DNA of 64,000 bases from Diplonema papillatum (GCA_030068145.1 JAPJBO010000578.1:83059-147058), one strand, 5' to 3'; counted from the first letter of the stretch, positions 1-12,634 are shown. Notes: a model not told the origin generated them from the letters alone. A program made the numbers and translations.

Positions 1-348
1 TCTTGCGAGTCGGCGAAGCGGCTGCCTACTCTTCCAACCTTTTGCTTTTGCTGTCCGCGTCCGCCCCTCCCGATCCACAAGCCAAGTGTTTGCACACCGG
101 CTTAGACCCAATTTGCTGAGGTTCGGGGTAGTGAATGAAACGTGTCGCTGTCAGAGAGTCAGAACAGTCTATTTGCAGCAGCTATTTGGTATCGGAAAGT
201 AGGCGCAAAGATCAAATAACGTTTAACCGCATACGGACGGAGGGTGGGTGTTATTTTTGGGGAAATGGACGTTTCAGGGCAAGCCTTGGGCCATACTCAA
301 AAAGGGGGTTTGGTAGGTCAAAAATGGGGACCGAGGGGCGCGTTTTTA

Positions 349-413
349 GAGTTAAAGTTCGCTTGAAATTCCGGGGTTTTAAAGTCTCCGGGTGACCTTC
401 GTCGTTAAGGGAA
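349..413 (+). repeat. 60-bp interspersed element, copy 1
   Basis: This is the reference copy of an element that occurs eight times in the window. It starts GAGTTAAAGTTCGCTTGAAA, continues CCGGGGTTTT and ends TCTCCGGGTGACC, here followed by TTCGTCG. It has no coding potential. Copies inside introns suggest a short transposon or SINE fragment, but no autonomous partner is visible. Confidence 0.8.
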
Positions 414-423
414 AATATTTTTC

Positions 424-605
424 AGAGTTAAAGTTCGCTTGAAATTCCGGGGTTTTAGGGTCTCCGTGTGACCGTTCATGAATGGGTTCTCTTAGAGCAA
501 GAAAGGGCTATGTGGTTACGGGTTGTATATTTAGTGCACGCTTTCGTTATGGGTTATGGCTAGCCATGTCCGGACTGTTTGTGACCGACACCAAGTACTT
601 TCCTT
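424..605 (+). repeat. 60-bp element copy 2 within a longer about 180-bp repeat
   Basis: Bases 424-473 repeat the 60-bp element with GTGTGACC at its end. Homology to the copy at 33592 resumes downstream: both have a shared AATGGGTTCT and, about 130 bases further on, a shared TTTGTGACCGACACCAA. The 60-mer may therefore be the conserved head of a longer dispersed unit. Confidence 0.6.
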
Positions 606-1019
606 CGTGGAGTGTAGTCTTGGGCCCCCCACGTTCTACAAGTTGAGCAGGGGTTGCCTTGTAGCCCGTACCGGTCTGTTGTCCGCGTTTATATGTATTT
701 TCTCGCAGTGTGGTGCTTGGATTTCGCGGCACTTGCGGTGCTTCACGTGGTGCGGGTTGTTTCCGTCCTAAAATAAGGTTTTTTTTTGGAAGATTTCGTG
801 GCAGATCTTCCAAATGCGCACCTCGGCGCTGAATGAATCCACATGGAAGTGGCCACCCGTGGGCCTCTTGCAGATACCCGCGAATCAACTTGAATTAACT
901 ACGCCCTATGGCGTAGGTAATTCATAATAGTTCGTCCGTATGCGGTTAACCTGATATCTAATAGGCAGAGCTTGCCGCAAAAGCTCGTTTTCATTTCACC
1001 AAACCCTGTGCCAAATATC
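606..1019. other. No gene seen
   Basis: Short open frames on both strands have no recognisable domain or biased composition. I see nothing else supportable here. Confidence 0.5.

Positions 1020-1073
<54 letters not shown>
1020..1073. repeat. (GA)n microsatellite
   Basis: An uninterrupted GA dinucleotide run of about 54 bases. It generates spurious Arg-Glu and Leu-Ser frames on the two strands. Confidence 0.95.
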
Positions 1074-1074
<1 letters not shown>

Positions 1075-1639
1075 GAGTTAGAGTGCAAGGACCATCTCTC
1101 CGGGGAGTTTCCGGTCTCCTCACTTCTCTTCGCACTGCTACGGCGGGCGTAAGTCGCTCCGGAGGCGCGCTGCAGGTTGCGGCTCTGCTACAGTGAGTGG
1201 CGGCACCGGAGTTGGTGCTGCAGCGGGCGCTCTGGCCGGCGGGCGAGCTCGTCTCGCGGGGGATCGCCAAATATCATCTTCACCGGTTCTGCCAACGCGA
1301 CCTTTTTTCCGAGAGAGAAGGAGAAGGGGTGGCTACCGAACAGCGTCATCCTGAAGACGATCATGCGATGCAAACCACGCAGTCGGAGAGAAAGCATGAG
1401 AGTGGATGAGCGATTGAGTCACTAGCTACCGGCAACAGTTGTAACCGGCACGGGTTGCGCCGCGACAAAAGCGCGGCAAAGTTCCTTCAGAACGAAACGC
1501 CAGCATAGAGTCGTACTCATTCGCATGCAAATAGCTCCCCACGAACGAAACAAGAAGCATGCGTGACTCAGCCGTGTTTTAAAGGTGAGAGGCATTGGCT
1601 CACTTTGTCAACGGACCATACCACGAACGCAACAAGAGC

Positions 1640-1912
1640 CCGATCGAGTCAGTGATTTAGTGGTTTGAGTCACCGGTTGTGTGACTGAGTAAGCTAACAA
1701 TTGAGTCGGCGGGTGAGTTGACCTGAGCTAATGACTGAGCGAGTGATTGATTTAAGTGAGCGAGCTAGTGATAGAATCAGCGGATGAGTTCTAGCGGGTG
1801 ATTGATTAAGTGAGTGAGCTGATAGAGTCAGTGTTGAAGTTGAGTGAGTGAGTGGCTAAGTGAGTGAGTGATTGGACGACTGATTGGGGAAGTGAGTGAG
1901 TGAGCGTGCTTG
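1640..1912. repeat. Degenerate GAGT/GTGA-rich low-complexity tract
   Basis: Imperfect repeats of GAGTGAGTGA and GATTGA units separated by short unique words. The flanking stretches 1074-1640 and 1913-2375 hold nothing I can assign. Confidence 0.75.
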
Positions 1913-2375
1913 CAATCACGTAAGCATCGAACACAACACCGAAAAACAGCAGAGTCACCCGGTAGCTACGTCCCCGTTTAGTGCGTTGCGTAGTTCACTC
2001 GTTACAGGGAGCTTTCTGAAGGTGCCCTTGACCATGGCTTCGAGTGTTGATAACAACACCGAAAGGAGTACGCAGAAAGTGCAAAAGGGAAGCGAGCGGG
2101 ATAAGTCGGAAGTCATGTGTTGTGTTTAATATTTTCTTTCTTTTATTTTGTTTTTGAGGAAACGTCCACAGCAAGTACACAGGTGTCTTGTAGAGTAGGG
2201 GAGCTGAAGGTAACTGAGGTAAGGGTTTCATTTCGAAACGTGTGGAGTCGGAAAAAAAACAAAGGAGGACGGGACAGACGGAACGGAGAGCTTATTACCT
2301 TTTTTTTTTTTTCTCTTGTCAGTACCATTAACGTTACGTGTCGGAATAATGCGGCTCCTTGGGGGCCCAAAAATT

Positions 2376-3165
2376 TCGGACCCACATTCTGGACCCAAAA
2401 TTTGGACCCAAACTTGGACCCAGAATGCGGACCCAAATTTGGACCCAGAATTTGGACCCAGAATTTAGACTCAGAATTCGGACCCAAATTTGGACCCAGA
2501 ATTGGGACCCACAATTTAGACTCAGAATTTGGACCCAGAATTTAGACTCAGAATTCGGACCCAAATTTGGACCCAGAATTCGGACCCAGAATTTGGACCC
2601 AGAATTTAGACTCAGAATTTGGACCCAGAATTTGGACCCAGAATTCGGACCCAGAATTTGGACCCAGAATTTGGACCCAGAATTTGGACCCAGAATTTGG
2701 ACCCAGAATTTGGACCCAAATTTGGACCCAGAATTTGGACCCAGAATTTAGACTCAGAATTTGGACCCAGAATTTGGACCCAGAATTCGGACCCAGAATT
2801 TGGACCCAGAAATTTGGACCCAGAATTTGGACCCAGAATTTAGACTCAGAATTTGGACCCAAATTTGGACCCAGAATTCGGACCCAGAATTTGGACCCAG
2901 AATTTGGACCCAGAATTTGGACCCAGAATTTGGACCCAGAATTTGGACCCAGAATTTGGACCCAGAATTTGGACCCAGAATTTGGACCCAGAATTTGGAC
3001 CCAGAATTTGGACCCAGAATTTGGACCCAGAATTTGGACCCAGAATTTGGACCCAAATTTGGACCCAGAATTTGGACCCAGAATTTGGACACAGAATTTG
3101 GACCCAGAATCTGGACCCAGAATTTGGACCCAGAATTTGGACTCAGAATTTGGACCTAAACAAAT
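2376..3165. repeat. 13-bp minisatellite, about 60 units
   Basis: The unit is TTTGGACCCAGAA, with variants that replace GGACCC by GGACTC or AGACTC, or that drop the AGAA. The unit length is not a multiple of three and contains no stop in any register. All six frames therefore stay open and give artefactual peptides such as GPRIWTQNLDPEF. Confidence 0.95.
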
Positions 3166-4064
3166 TTGTGCCAGGGCATAACACCCACCGCAATGTCTCG
3201 AGAAGGGATATGCAAACCTCTTCAGGAAAGGTCCGGTGTACAAGGCACTCTACGACGTGGCAAAATACACCTCCCGTGCGGAGGGGGAAAAGAAATGCGT
3301 AGCTTGATTGCGAAATGCAGTCCTGGATACGGTGCAACGCATGCTGTCTATTGACGTTACTTTAGCTCGCTGTCCCAGACACAACCCGTCCTTATTGTGG
3401 CCTTAGCTTGAAGACAATTTTTTGGAATGATGTTTCCTTGTGCTTCCGACGATCCCGTACGGGGGGTCTCTCTACCGTTTCTTTTTTTCTCCCTTCCCCG
3501 GCTCTACGGAAAGTGTTTTGGCTTTTATCTACTTGGTTCGCTCCTTCGTTCACGCAGTGGGCCGGCGATTGGGAAATTCGACTGCGAAAAGTGCAGTTTC
3601 CCTTCGATTGTGTTCGGTCAACGGTCAACACACGCACACATCACACACACATGTACACAGCAAGCTTGCTTGAGTGCCTTCAGCGTGTCAAGTTGGAATC
3701 TCTAATACGAGTTGCGCAGATTGTTCTTCACTGATGGAGCTGATGCACCACGAAGCCGTTGAAGATAACTGCACGCAGGCTTCAGGATATGGCTGGCGGT
3801 GCGTCTATCGTGCAGTGTTCGATACACGGCGGGAGGTTATGCAATCGAGTTGATTGCCCGCGAACGGGGTTCGGGACAAGGCGGATACACAACGAGGCCT
3901 TGCGGTGTGAGTGAAGAATTCAGCCGCGGCACCGCGGTTTGAAGGTTGGTTGGTCATTAGCATACCTAAATGTAAGATACCCCCCTTTCTATCAGCGTTC
4001 CCCGCACATGCGTGTCGGCAAACTGGATCCGTAACTTCGGGAAAAGGATTGGCTCTGAGAAGTA
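3166..4064. other. No gene seen; includes short CA-rich tract
   Basis: The tract 3625-3660 is CACA-rich. A 92-codon plus-strand frame at 3427-3705 has no recognisable domain and lies beside a T/C-rich run, so I do not call it a gene. Confidence 0.4.
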
Positions 4065-5024
4065 TGGTTGAAGACAAGTATGAACTTGGCACGACTTTCG
4101 AAATCACAACTACATGCAAGGCCTTGCGCCATACAGCAGCAACGCAGAGGCGGAATCAACCCTAACATGAGTGTTTACAGTGTCTCTAAATACTCTACAT
4201 CCATGAAACGCAAGCATGAGTGTATGGCTGCAAGCGAGGTGAAGTACGGTTGAAGACAAGTATGAATTTGGCACGACTTTCGAAATCACAATCACACGCA
4301 CAGCCTTGCTAGCAAAGGCGGCATCAACACTAACATGAGTGTTTATGAATAGACTCGGCATTCATGGATAAGGCAAACATGCGTGTCAATCTATGGCTGC
4401 AAAAGACACGTCCGAACTTAGACGAACTGCTCAAGGCCTTGCACCGTACAGCAGCAGGGCGGAAGTCAGCGACGAGTGCGGGAACCCCGCCGGGTGGACG
4501 CACGCAGCGCCCGCCGCGGCGGCGGCGCCGTCCACCCACATGCAAGGTCTTGCTCGATACAGCAGCACGCAGAGGCGGGATGCACGCAAGCATGAGTCTC
4601 TACGAATATACTCGGCAAGGCTTTGATGGACACATCTGCAAGCAAGAAAGGCTTGCTCACGGCTCGTGGCTGTAAACGAGACGAATTTGTACGAACGACG
4701 TTGCTCAAGGCCTCGCACCGTACAGCAGCAGAGCAGAAGTCAGCGACGAGTGCGGGAACGCCGCCGGCGCCTAAGTCCCAAATGCCTCATTTACTACAGC
4801 AGCAAATCATGCATGGATACGTGTCTACAGCTGCAGAGGCTTTCGAGGACACACCCACATGCAAGGTCTTGCTCGATACAGCAGCAACGCAGAGGCGGGA
4901 TGCACGCAAGCATGAGTCTCTACGAATATACTCGGCAAGGCTTTGATAGACACGTCTGCAAGCAAGAAAGGCTTGCTCACGGCTCGTGGCTGTAAACGAG
5001 ACGAATTTGTACGAACGACGTTGC

Positions 5025-6614
<1,590 letters not shown>

Positions 6615-6936
6615 CTGCGTGGAAAGTATTGCCAGTTAGGAGGTGGAAGCTCACATGAGAGTTAGAATATTTGCATCTCTTTTTAAAAGTGAAAGTTCGC
6701 TGTCCGGGGTTTAGTTGAGGAGTGTTGTGTTTGACTCGAAGCTCTCATCAGAGTTGCAAGATTTGCATCTACTCCGTAGAGTGAAAGTTCGCTGTCAGGG
6801 GTTTGGTTGGGATGTGTGGTGTTTGAGCCGAAGCTCTTGACAGAGTTACAACATTTGCATCTCTATTTTTGCAGAGTGAAAGTTGGCTGTCGGGGATTTA
6901 GTGTAAAGGAGTGTTGTTTTTGAGTCGGGGCTCTTT

Positions 6937-6987
6937 TAGAGTTAAAGTTCGCTTGAAATTCCGGGGGTTTAGGGTCTCCGTGTGACC
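6937..6987 (+). repeat. 60-bp interspersed element, copy 3 (in TTLL intron)
   Basis: Nearly identical to copies 1 and 2, with a GGGGG run in the middle and GTGTGACC at the end. It is antisense to the host gene and lies directly downstream (plus sense) of degenerate 85-bp repeat units. Confidence 0.85.
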
Positions 6988-6995
6988 GCTCATGA

Positions 6996-7105
6996 AGATG
7001 CCTTTGACCATGCAGCCGCTGTTAAGCTTCGCGATGAAGTACGGCTTCGACGGCGCCTTCTTCGAGGGCCGCTGCACGAGCGACTGCGTGGAAAGTATTG
7101 CCAAT
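6996..7105 (-). pseudogene. Truncated copy of the TTLL last-exon start
   Basis: About 110 bases repeat the exon boundary at 6614, including TACTTTCCACGCAG and codons for SLVQRPSKKAPSKPYF. The downstream residues have changed (IAKLNSGCMVKGIF): the ATP-site proline is gone and MGKG has become MVKG. The copy then stops at a 60-bp element. It sits inside the intron with an intact acceptor, so it could be mis-spliced in, but it lacks the rest of the catalytic domain. Confidence 0.8.
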
Positions 7106-7119
7106 CATGAGTGGTGTGG

Positions 7120-8995
7120 TGCTTGAGTCGAAGCTCTTGACGGAGTTAGAAGATTTGCATCTATTTTGTAGAGGTGCTATCAGGGGTTCTATGGGGGAGT
7201 GTGGTGTTTTGGGTCGAAGCTTTTGACAGAGTCTATTTTGTAGACTGAAAGTTATCAGGGGTGCAGTTATGGAGGGTGGTGTTTGAGTCGAAACTTGACA
7301 GAGTCTATTTTGTAGAGTGAAGTCCGCTATCAATTCATTTTGGGGTGAGGTGTTTTGAGTCGAAGCTCTTGACGGAGTTAGAAGATTTGCATCTATTTTG
7401 TAGAGGTGCTATCAGGGGTTCTGTGGGGGAGTGTGGTGTTTTGGGTCGAAGCTTTTGACAGAGTCTATTTTGTAGACTGAAAGTTATCAGGGGTGCAGTT
7501 ATGGAGGGTGGTGTTTGAGTCGAAACTTGACAGAGTCTATTTTGTAGAGTGAAGTCCGCTATCAATTCAGTTTGGGGTGTGGTGTTTTGAGTCGAAGCTC
7601 TAATAGTTGCATCTATTTTGTAGAGTGAAGTCCGCTATCAATTCAGTTTGGGGTGTGGTGTTTTGAGTCGAAGCTCTTGGAGTTAGAATAGTTGCATCTA
7701 TTTTGTAGAGTGAAGTCCGCTATCAATTCAGTTTGGGGTGTGGTGTTTTGAGTCGAAGCTCTTGGAGTTAGAATAGTTGCATCTATTTTGTAGAGTGAAA
7801 GTCCGCTATCAATTCAGTTTGGGGTGTGGTGTTTTGAGTCGAAGCTCTTGGAGTTAGAATAGTTGCATCTATTTTGTAGAGTGAAGTCCGCTATCAATTC
7901 AGTTTGGGGTGTGGTGTTTTGAGTCGAAGCTCTTGGAGTTAGAATAGTTGCATCTATTTTGTAGAGTGAAGTCCGCTATCAATTCAGTTTGGGGTGTGGT
8001 GTTTTGAGTCGAAGCTCTTGGAGTTAGAATAGTTGCATCTATTTTGTAGAGTGAAGTCCGCTATCAATTCAGTTTGGGGTGTGGTGTTTTGAGTCGAAGC
8101 TCTTGGAGTTAGAATAGTTGCATCTATTTTGTAGAGTGAAAGTTCGCTATCAATTCAGTTTGGGGTGTGGTGTTATGAGTCGAAGCTCTTGGAGTTAGAA
8201 TAGTTGCATCTATTTTGTAGAGTGAAGTCCGCTATCAATTCAGTTTGGGGTGTGGTGTTTTGAGTCGAAGCTCTTGGAGTTAGAATAGTTGCATCTATTT
8301 TGTAGAGTGAAGTCCGCTATCAATTCAGTTTGGGGTGTGGTGTTTTGAGTCGAAGCTCTTGGAGTTAGAATAGTTGCATCTATTTTGTAGAGTGAAAGTT
8401 CGCTATCAATTCAGTTTGGGGTGTGGTGTTATGAGTCGAAGCTCTTGGAGTTAGAATAGTTGCATCTATTTTGTAGAGTGAAGTCCGCTATCAATTCAGT
8501 TTGGGGTGTGGTGTTTTGAGTCGAAGCTCTTGGAGTTAGAATAGTTGCATCTATTTTGTAGAGTGAAGTCCGCTATCAATTCAGTTTGGGGTGTGGTGTT
8601 TTGAGTCGAAGCTCTTGGAGTTAGAATAGTTGCATCTATTTTGTAGAGTGAAGTCCGCTATCAATTCAGTTTGGGGTGTGGTGTTTTGAGTCGAAGCTCT
8701 TGGAGTTAGAATAGTTGCATCTATTTTGTAGAGTGAAGTCCGCTATCAATTCAGTTTGGGGTGTGGTGTTTTGAGTCGAAGCTCTTGGAGTTAGAATAGT
8801 TGCATCTATTTTGTAGAGTGAAAGTTCGCTATCAATTCAGTTTGGGGTGTGGTGTTATGAGTCGAAGCTCTCGGAGTTAGAATAGTTGCATCTACTTTGT
8901 AGAGTGAAAGTTCGCTATCAATTCAGTTTGGGGTGTGGTGTTATGAGTCGAAGCTCTTGGAGTTAGAATAGTTGCATCTATTTTGTAGAGTGAAA
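7120..8995. repeat. 85-bp tandem array plus 232-bp duplication in TTLL intron
   Basis: A 232-bp unit occurs twice at 7125-7590. An array of roughly 16 units of 85-86 bp follows to 8995; each unit carries AGTCGAAGCTCTTGGAGTTA and TCTATTTTGTAGAGTGAA. The tail of each unit (AGAGTGAAAGTTCGCT) matches the head of the 60-bp interspersed element, which suggests shared ancestry. Confidence 0.9.
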
Positions 8996-9039
8996 TTTCG
9001 CTGTCCGGTTGGCAGATGTAGACTGTTCGGTTTAAATCT

Positions 9040-9330
9040 GAAAAATACTCGACGTAGCTGCTTCGACTCCGAATGGAAGGGAGGAAATATAGAGGTACCT
9101 ACCCCCCCCGTGCATAAGATGGATAGCCAAACCCCCTTGATTAAGATGGATACTGCCAAAACCCGAGTTTTTCATCCATCTTATGCACGGGGGAGGGTAG
9201 GTAAGGGGCAAAATACAATACAAACACTTTCTGATTTGTTCTTCGCTTACACCACCGAGTGTGATGCTTTCTCACCCAGGACTTTGACCTGTTGTGTTTG
9301 GGATTTGTCGTGTAGGGGTAGACCCGCATG
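9040..9330 (+). repeat. Dispersed P/Q-family repeat, copy carrying a foldback insertion
   Basis: Colinear with 15722-15895. Both share ATACTCGACGTAGCTGCTT, GAATGGAAGGGAGGAAATA, ACAATACAAAC and CTTCGCTTACACCACC. It differs by an inserted hairpin at 9098-9200. More distant relatives with the CGCTTACGCCCGCC core lie at 34583, 57417 and 57832, and inverted at 32203. Confidence 0.8.
9098..9200. mobile_element. Foldback MITE-like insertion, 103 bp
   Basis: The left end reads CCTACCCCCCCCGTGCATAA and the right end, reverse-complemented, reads CCTACCCTCCCCCGTGCATA. These are terminal inverted repeats of about 26 bases. GTA lies on both sides (9095-9097 and 9201-9203), a plausible 3-bp target duplication. 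The paralogous sequence at 15777-15779 has a single GTA and no insert. The interior holds two AAGATGGATA words and no reading frame. Confidence 0.75.
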
Positions 9331-9512
9331 ACCTCGCGTCCGTTCAACACGTGGTTCGGTAGTTGCAGCACTTGGGGTCCCTTCTGTTCTTTGTCGGGCA
9401 GCATCGTCGAGCATTTCCTTTCAAGCTGGCGCGTATGTAAAAGAAAAGGCGTCGTTGAGTACGTGTTTAGCAACGTATAACGATGCTGGGTTTGTGGAAG
9501 AGCGTGCAACAC

Positions 9513-10991
9513 CTGTTTATACTTCGAGAAGTCGTTGTAGTCAGCGAACGTGCGCGGCATCAGGCGGTCGTACTCAGCGGGGAAGAGCTTCTGCATCCGC
9601 GCCATATTGATGGCCAGCGGGATCTTCCGGCAGATGTTGTCCATCATGGGGAAATGGTTGACCCGGGCGCCCATCTCGCTGAGGCGGGTTAGCCGCTCTG
9701 TGCTGATTGACATGTCCGTCCAGTAGACGGCGAGCGACGGCGTGTCCGGGCCCGCCGGCGCCGCGGCGTTCGGCTCGCACTGCGGTGAGTGATCGGGGTC
9801 TTGCTTCTTGAGGTCGATGACGTGCCACCCGGCTTTGGCGGCCGACCGTTTGACGACGTTGTACCGCGTGTGGAGATGCCCCACGACGCAGACGGGAACA
9901 TGCGCCGGCTTGAGCGGATGAGTCGGAGGGGTCGGCGGGGAGAGGGAACGGGCGGTCGACGGCGTCGACGGCTCGGACCGTGGCCGAGCGGTCTCGTCGG
10001 CGACCGCTGGGCGGGCGTCCGGCGCCGGCGGTTTTCGGCGGACTGCGGTGAGTGATGGGATCGGCTCCGTCGCGCGGCCGAACTGGTCGCTGCGGCAGGC
10101 CAGCCCGCTCGAGACCCTCGCTACCTTTTCGACCCCTTGATCCCGGTGGTACCCTCTGGTGCGAAGCGGAATCGTTGTACTCGGCCGCGGCGCGTCTCTA
10201 ATGCCAGGATACCCCGCCACCCCTGCCCTATTCCCCGACCGCGACCGAGCGTACCCACTGTCGAGTCGATCGTCCACCAAGCTGGGTCGAATAGCCTCTC
10301 GAATCCCAGGATACCCCACGGCACCTCTTCCCGACCGCACCCGCAGCATGTGGTGGCTGCTGACTTCTTCGTCGAGCGCCACAGCGTTCGGTCGCGGCGC
10401 TTCTCCCACACCGGGGCAGTCGGTGTTCTTGGACTGGGTGGTTTTTCGCCCTCGGTGGTGACCACTGTATTCTCCATCGAACACCGCAGCGGTGTGCCTC
10501 AGAGGTTGCACTGTTTCTCGTGCGTTGGCGGTGGGATAGCCGGCGCCTTTGATCCCGCTGGAAAGCGAGCGAATGCGTTCGATGGCCTGCTCCCTGTCCA
10601 CCGCGCTGCGGAGGCGAGGGATCGACCTGCCGCTGAATACGTTCGGCGCCGCGGCGGCGTCGGTCCACCACCCTACCCCGCGTCCTTTTTCAGCGGCATC
10701 CCGGTCTGTTTCCGATGGCTCCGCCGTCGCGGAATTCTGCTTCGCGGGGCTTGGGGCACACCGTTCGCCCGCCACGCCCAGGTCCCCGGCGTCCTTCCGG
10801 CCCTTGCCGCCGTTGCTGCCGGCGTCGTCGGCGGCGCGGCCTGCGTGGAACCAGCTCGTGCTGCCGGCAGCGCGCTGCACCGCCTGGTCGCCCTTCAGGT
10901 ACGCCCTCAGGAACCGGTTCTGCAGAACCCCGCTGTCCAGCGGTGCTCCCTTGTCGAACAGCGCGGGCGCAGCGCCGACGGCCCTCGACAT
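9513..10991 (-). CDS. TTLL-family ligase, first coding exon
   Basis: Encodes residues 1-493 from the ATG at 10991. Residues 1 to about 365 are a low-complexity N-terminal extension rich in Arg, Ser, Ala and Pro, with imperfect GYPGIREA..RPS-type repeats around residues 165-290. From about residue 370 a conserved segment begins (VCVVGHLHTRYNVVKRSAAKAGW, split here for reading as VVGHLHTRYNVV and KRSAAKAGW). It is followed by LAVYWTDM, VNHFPMMDNICRKI and MARMQKLFPAEYDRLMPRTF, the typical N-terminal TTL-domain motifs that precede the ATP-binding lysine. The exon ends at KYKQ followed by GTGTTG. The extension is much longer than in typical TTLLs. The start codon has no independent support; translation could begin at a later Met. 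Confidence 0.85.
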
Positions 10992-11338
10992 GCACGGACG
11001 AATGGCACGCGGGGGTTTTACTGTTTTTCCTTTATTTTCCCTTTCGTGCTAGGGGTTTGCAACTAGGATGGTGGTCGTTTTGACAATTCCTAAAAGAAGA
11101 CAGGTTTCGCTTTGTTCGTGCGTGCTTGATCGTTTTCGTGTATTTACCCGGTGTCACGTTCAGGTTAGGAATTCTGATCAACCACCAAAACACGTCTTTT
11201 TAGCCTGCACAATACATTGAAGGGCAACCCGCAAGATTGTTAGTACTAAAAAATGACGCTGAAAAGATAGTCGCTTTGACGGGTTCCCCAAATGCTGGTG
11301 CAGGGGGTGCAGAAGTTCACGGCCGTCTCCTTGTAGCG
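10992..11338. other. No feature recognised upstream of TTLL
   Basis: Presumed promoter/5' leader region of the TTLL gene. I see no convincing TATA box or other element. Confidence 0.3.
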
Positions 11339-11580
11339 AACGTTTCGCCCGCCACGCCCAGGTCCTCGGCGCCCTTCTGGCCCTTGCCGCCGTTGCTGCC
11401 GGCGTCGTCGGCGGCGCGGCCTAGCTCGCGCTGCCGGCAGCGCGCTGCACCGCCTGGTCGCCCTTCAGGTACGCCCTCAGGAACCGGTTCTGCAGAACCC
11501 CGCTGTCCAGCGGCGCTCCCTTGTCGAACAGCGCGGGCGCAGCGCGGGCGCAGCGCCGGCGCCGGGGAAGGCCCCGACAT
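11339..11580 (-). pseudogene. Truncated upstream copy of TTLL exon 1 5' end
   Basis: Repeats 10755-10990, including codons for APALFDKGAPLDSGVLQ and NRFLRAYLKGDQAVQRAAGS, with a deletion of about 20 bases where the parent reads WFHAG and a changed upstream leader. It has no downstream continuation. It is an outward-facing partial duplicate of the gene's 5' end. Confidence 0.85.
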
Positions 11581-11728
11581 GCAACAAGTGGCACGCGGGT
11601 TTTAGAGTGCAAGTTTTTAGAGTGCAAGCTTTTTGCTGGTTTTTTTTTTTTTTTTGCTTTCTTTTCAGGGGTTTTTCCACTCACCAGTTTCGGGCCAAAC
11701 CCGTGGTGAAAAAAAATTTCACTCCGGC

Positions 11729-11753
11729 AGAAAAGTTTTTCTGCCGGTGTGGT
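11729..11753. other. Perfect short hairpin
   Basis: CCGGCAGAAAA and TTTTCTGCCGG form an 11-bp stem with almost no loop. It lies just after the sequence GTGAAAAAAAATTTCAC, itself palindromic. Its function is unknown. Confidence 0.7.
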
Positions 11754-12310
11754 GTGGTGTGGGTGCCAGTCGACACGTGCCTGTGTCTGTCTGTGTGTGG
11801 TACGCGTCGTTGACCTCGTAGCCCCATAAGCGGGGGTCCCTCTGGCCCTTCACCCCACTCAAGTTTGGGGTGCTAGCTCACTTCCTACCCTCTTGCTCCT
11901 CTTCAGATCAAGCAGGAAACGGATTCAGAGAACATGCAGAACAGCTACACATGATGCCGTGAACGATGTTAGTAGAAGAAGTTGCTGTAGTCATACTGGA
12001 TGGTATCACTAGGGGGTTCTCTTTGTGATGGGCCAACAAAGCCGAAGGCGGTGAGTGACATAGTCTTTTTTGTGTCTCAACCCGGCTCTGGTGTGATGTA
12101 ATGTGATGAATTGATTTGTGATTTTGTGGGCGCTATGCCTGAAAGGAGACAAGAACTTGTTCCGGTGGACACCAGGTGATGGAGCTGCCGCCATAAATCT
12201 CGTCAAATTGGACGCCAGATATCCGGTCGTTGAATCCGGTCGTCAAATCCGGACACTGGTTGACTCGATTTCCGCCTTGGATACGGTCCGCATCATACAG
12301 ACCTGTTGTT
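11754..12310. other. No gene seen
   Basis: Only short frames are present. Nothing is recognisable. Confidence 0.4.
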
Positions 12311-12535
12311 GGGCCGCTTAAACCACACCCTGACCACACACAACACGCACCCACTTCACCACCAGCCCACCACCCACGCCCACCCACACTGTCCACCACA
12401 ACCCGCGCCCTTACCACCCACAACCCACGCCCCGACCACACACAACACGCACCCACTCCACCACCAGCGCCCACCACCCACGCCCACCCACACTGTCCAC
12501 CACAACCCGCGCCCTGACCACCTACACCCACCAAC
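12311..12535. repeat. G-poor CCAC-rich minisatellite, two units of about 105 bp
   Basis: The plus strand is almost free of G. The block ACACAACACGCACCCACT ... CACACTGTCCACCACAACC occurs twice. It is a strand-asymmetric C/A tract without coding bias. Confidence 0.85.
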
Positions 12536-12540
12536 GCAAA

Positions 12541-12634
12541 ATCCCTTTAGTGAAAAAAGTTTTTTCACCAAGCCCATTTTGGGAATTTTTTTTTTTTAGT
12601 GAATTTTTTTTTTTTTTTTCACTAAAAGGGGAAA
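12541..12634. repeat. A/T-run palindromes built on TTTAGTGAA / TTCACTAAA
   Basis: Two adjacent inverted repeats: TTTAGTGAAAAAAG with TTTTTTCACC, and TTTTAGTGAA with TTCACTAAAA around a T run. They resemble remnants of a small foldback element. I see nothing assignable from 12635 to 13330 apart from an A run at 13047. Confidence 0.5.

Larger units (their letters stand above)
6615..9512 (-). other. TTLL intron 1 (about 2.9 kb)
   Basis: The donor is CAG followed by GTGTTGC (9512 downward) and the acceptor is TTTCCACGCAG (ending 6615). Both flanks are phase 0, and joining them gives DFSKYKQ-SLVQRPSKK, which bridges the family's N-terminal Leu-Phe-Pro region to the ATP-binding lysine. The intron carries a partial exon copy, an 85-bp array, one 60-bp element and a foldback insertion, each listed separately. 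Confidence 0.8.

Noticed and set aside
2117-3302. Up to 231-codon frames on both strands with NLDPEFGPRIWTQ repeats
   Set aside because: Consequence of a stop-free 13-bp satellite; no unique coding flank.
7590-8995. Array resembling a CRISPR at first glance
   Set aside because: Units are contiguous 85-bp repeats without unique spacers, in a eukaryotic intron.
12311-12535. Pro/His/Thr-rich frames in the CCAC tract
   Set aside because: Low-complexity translation of a G-poor minisatellite.
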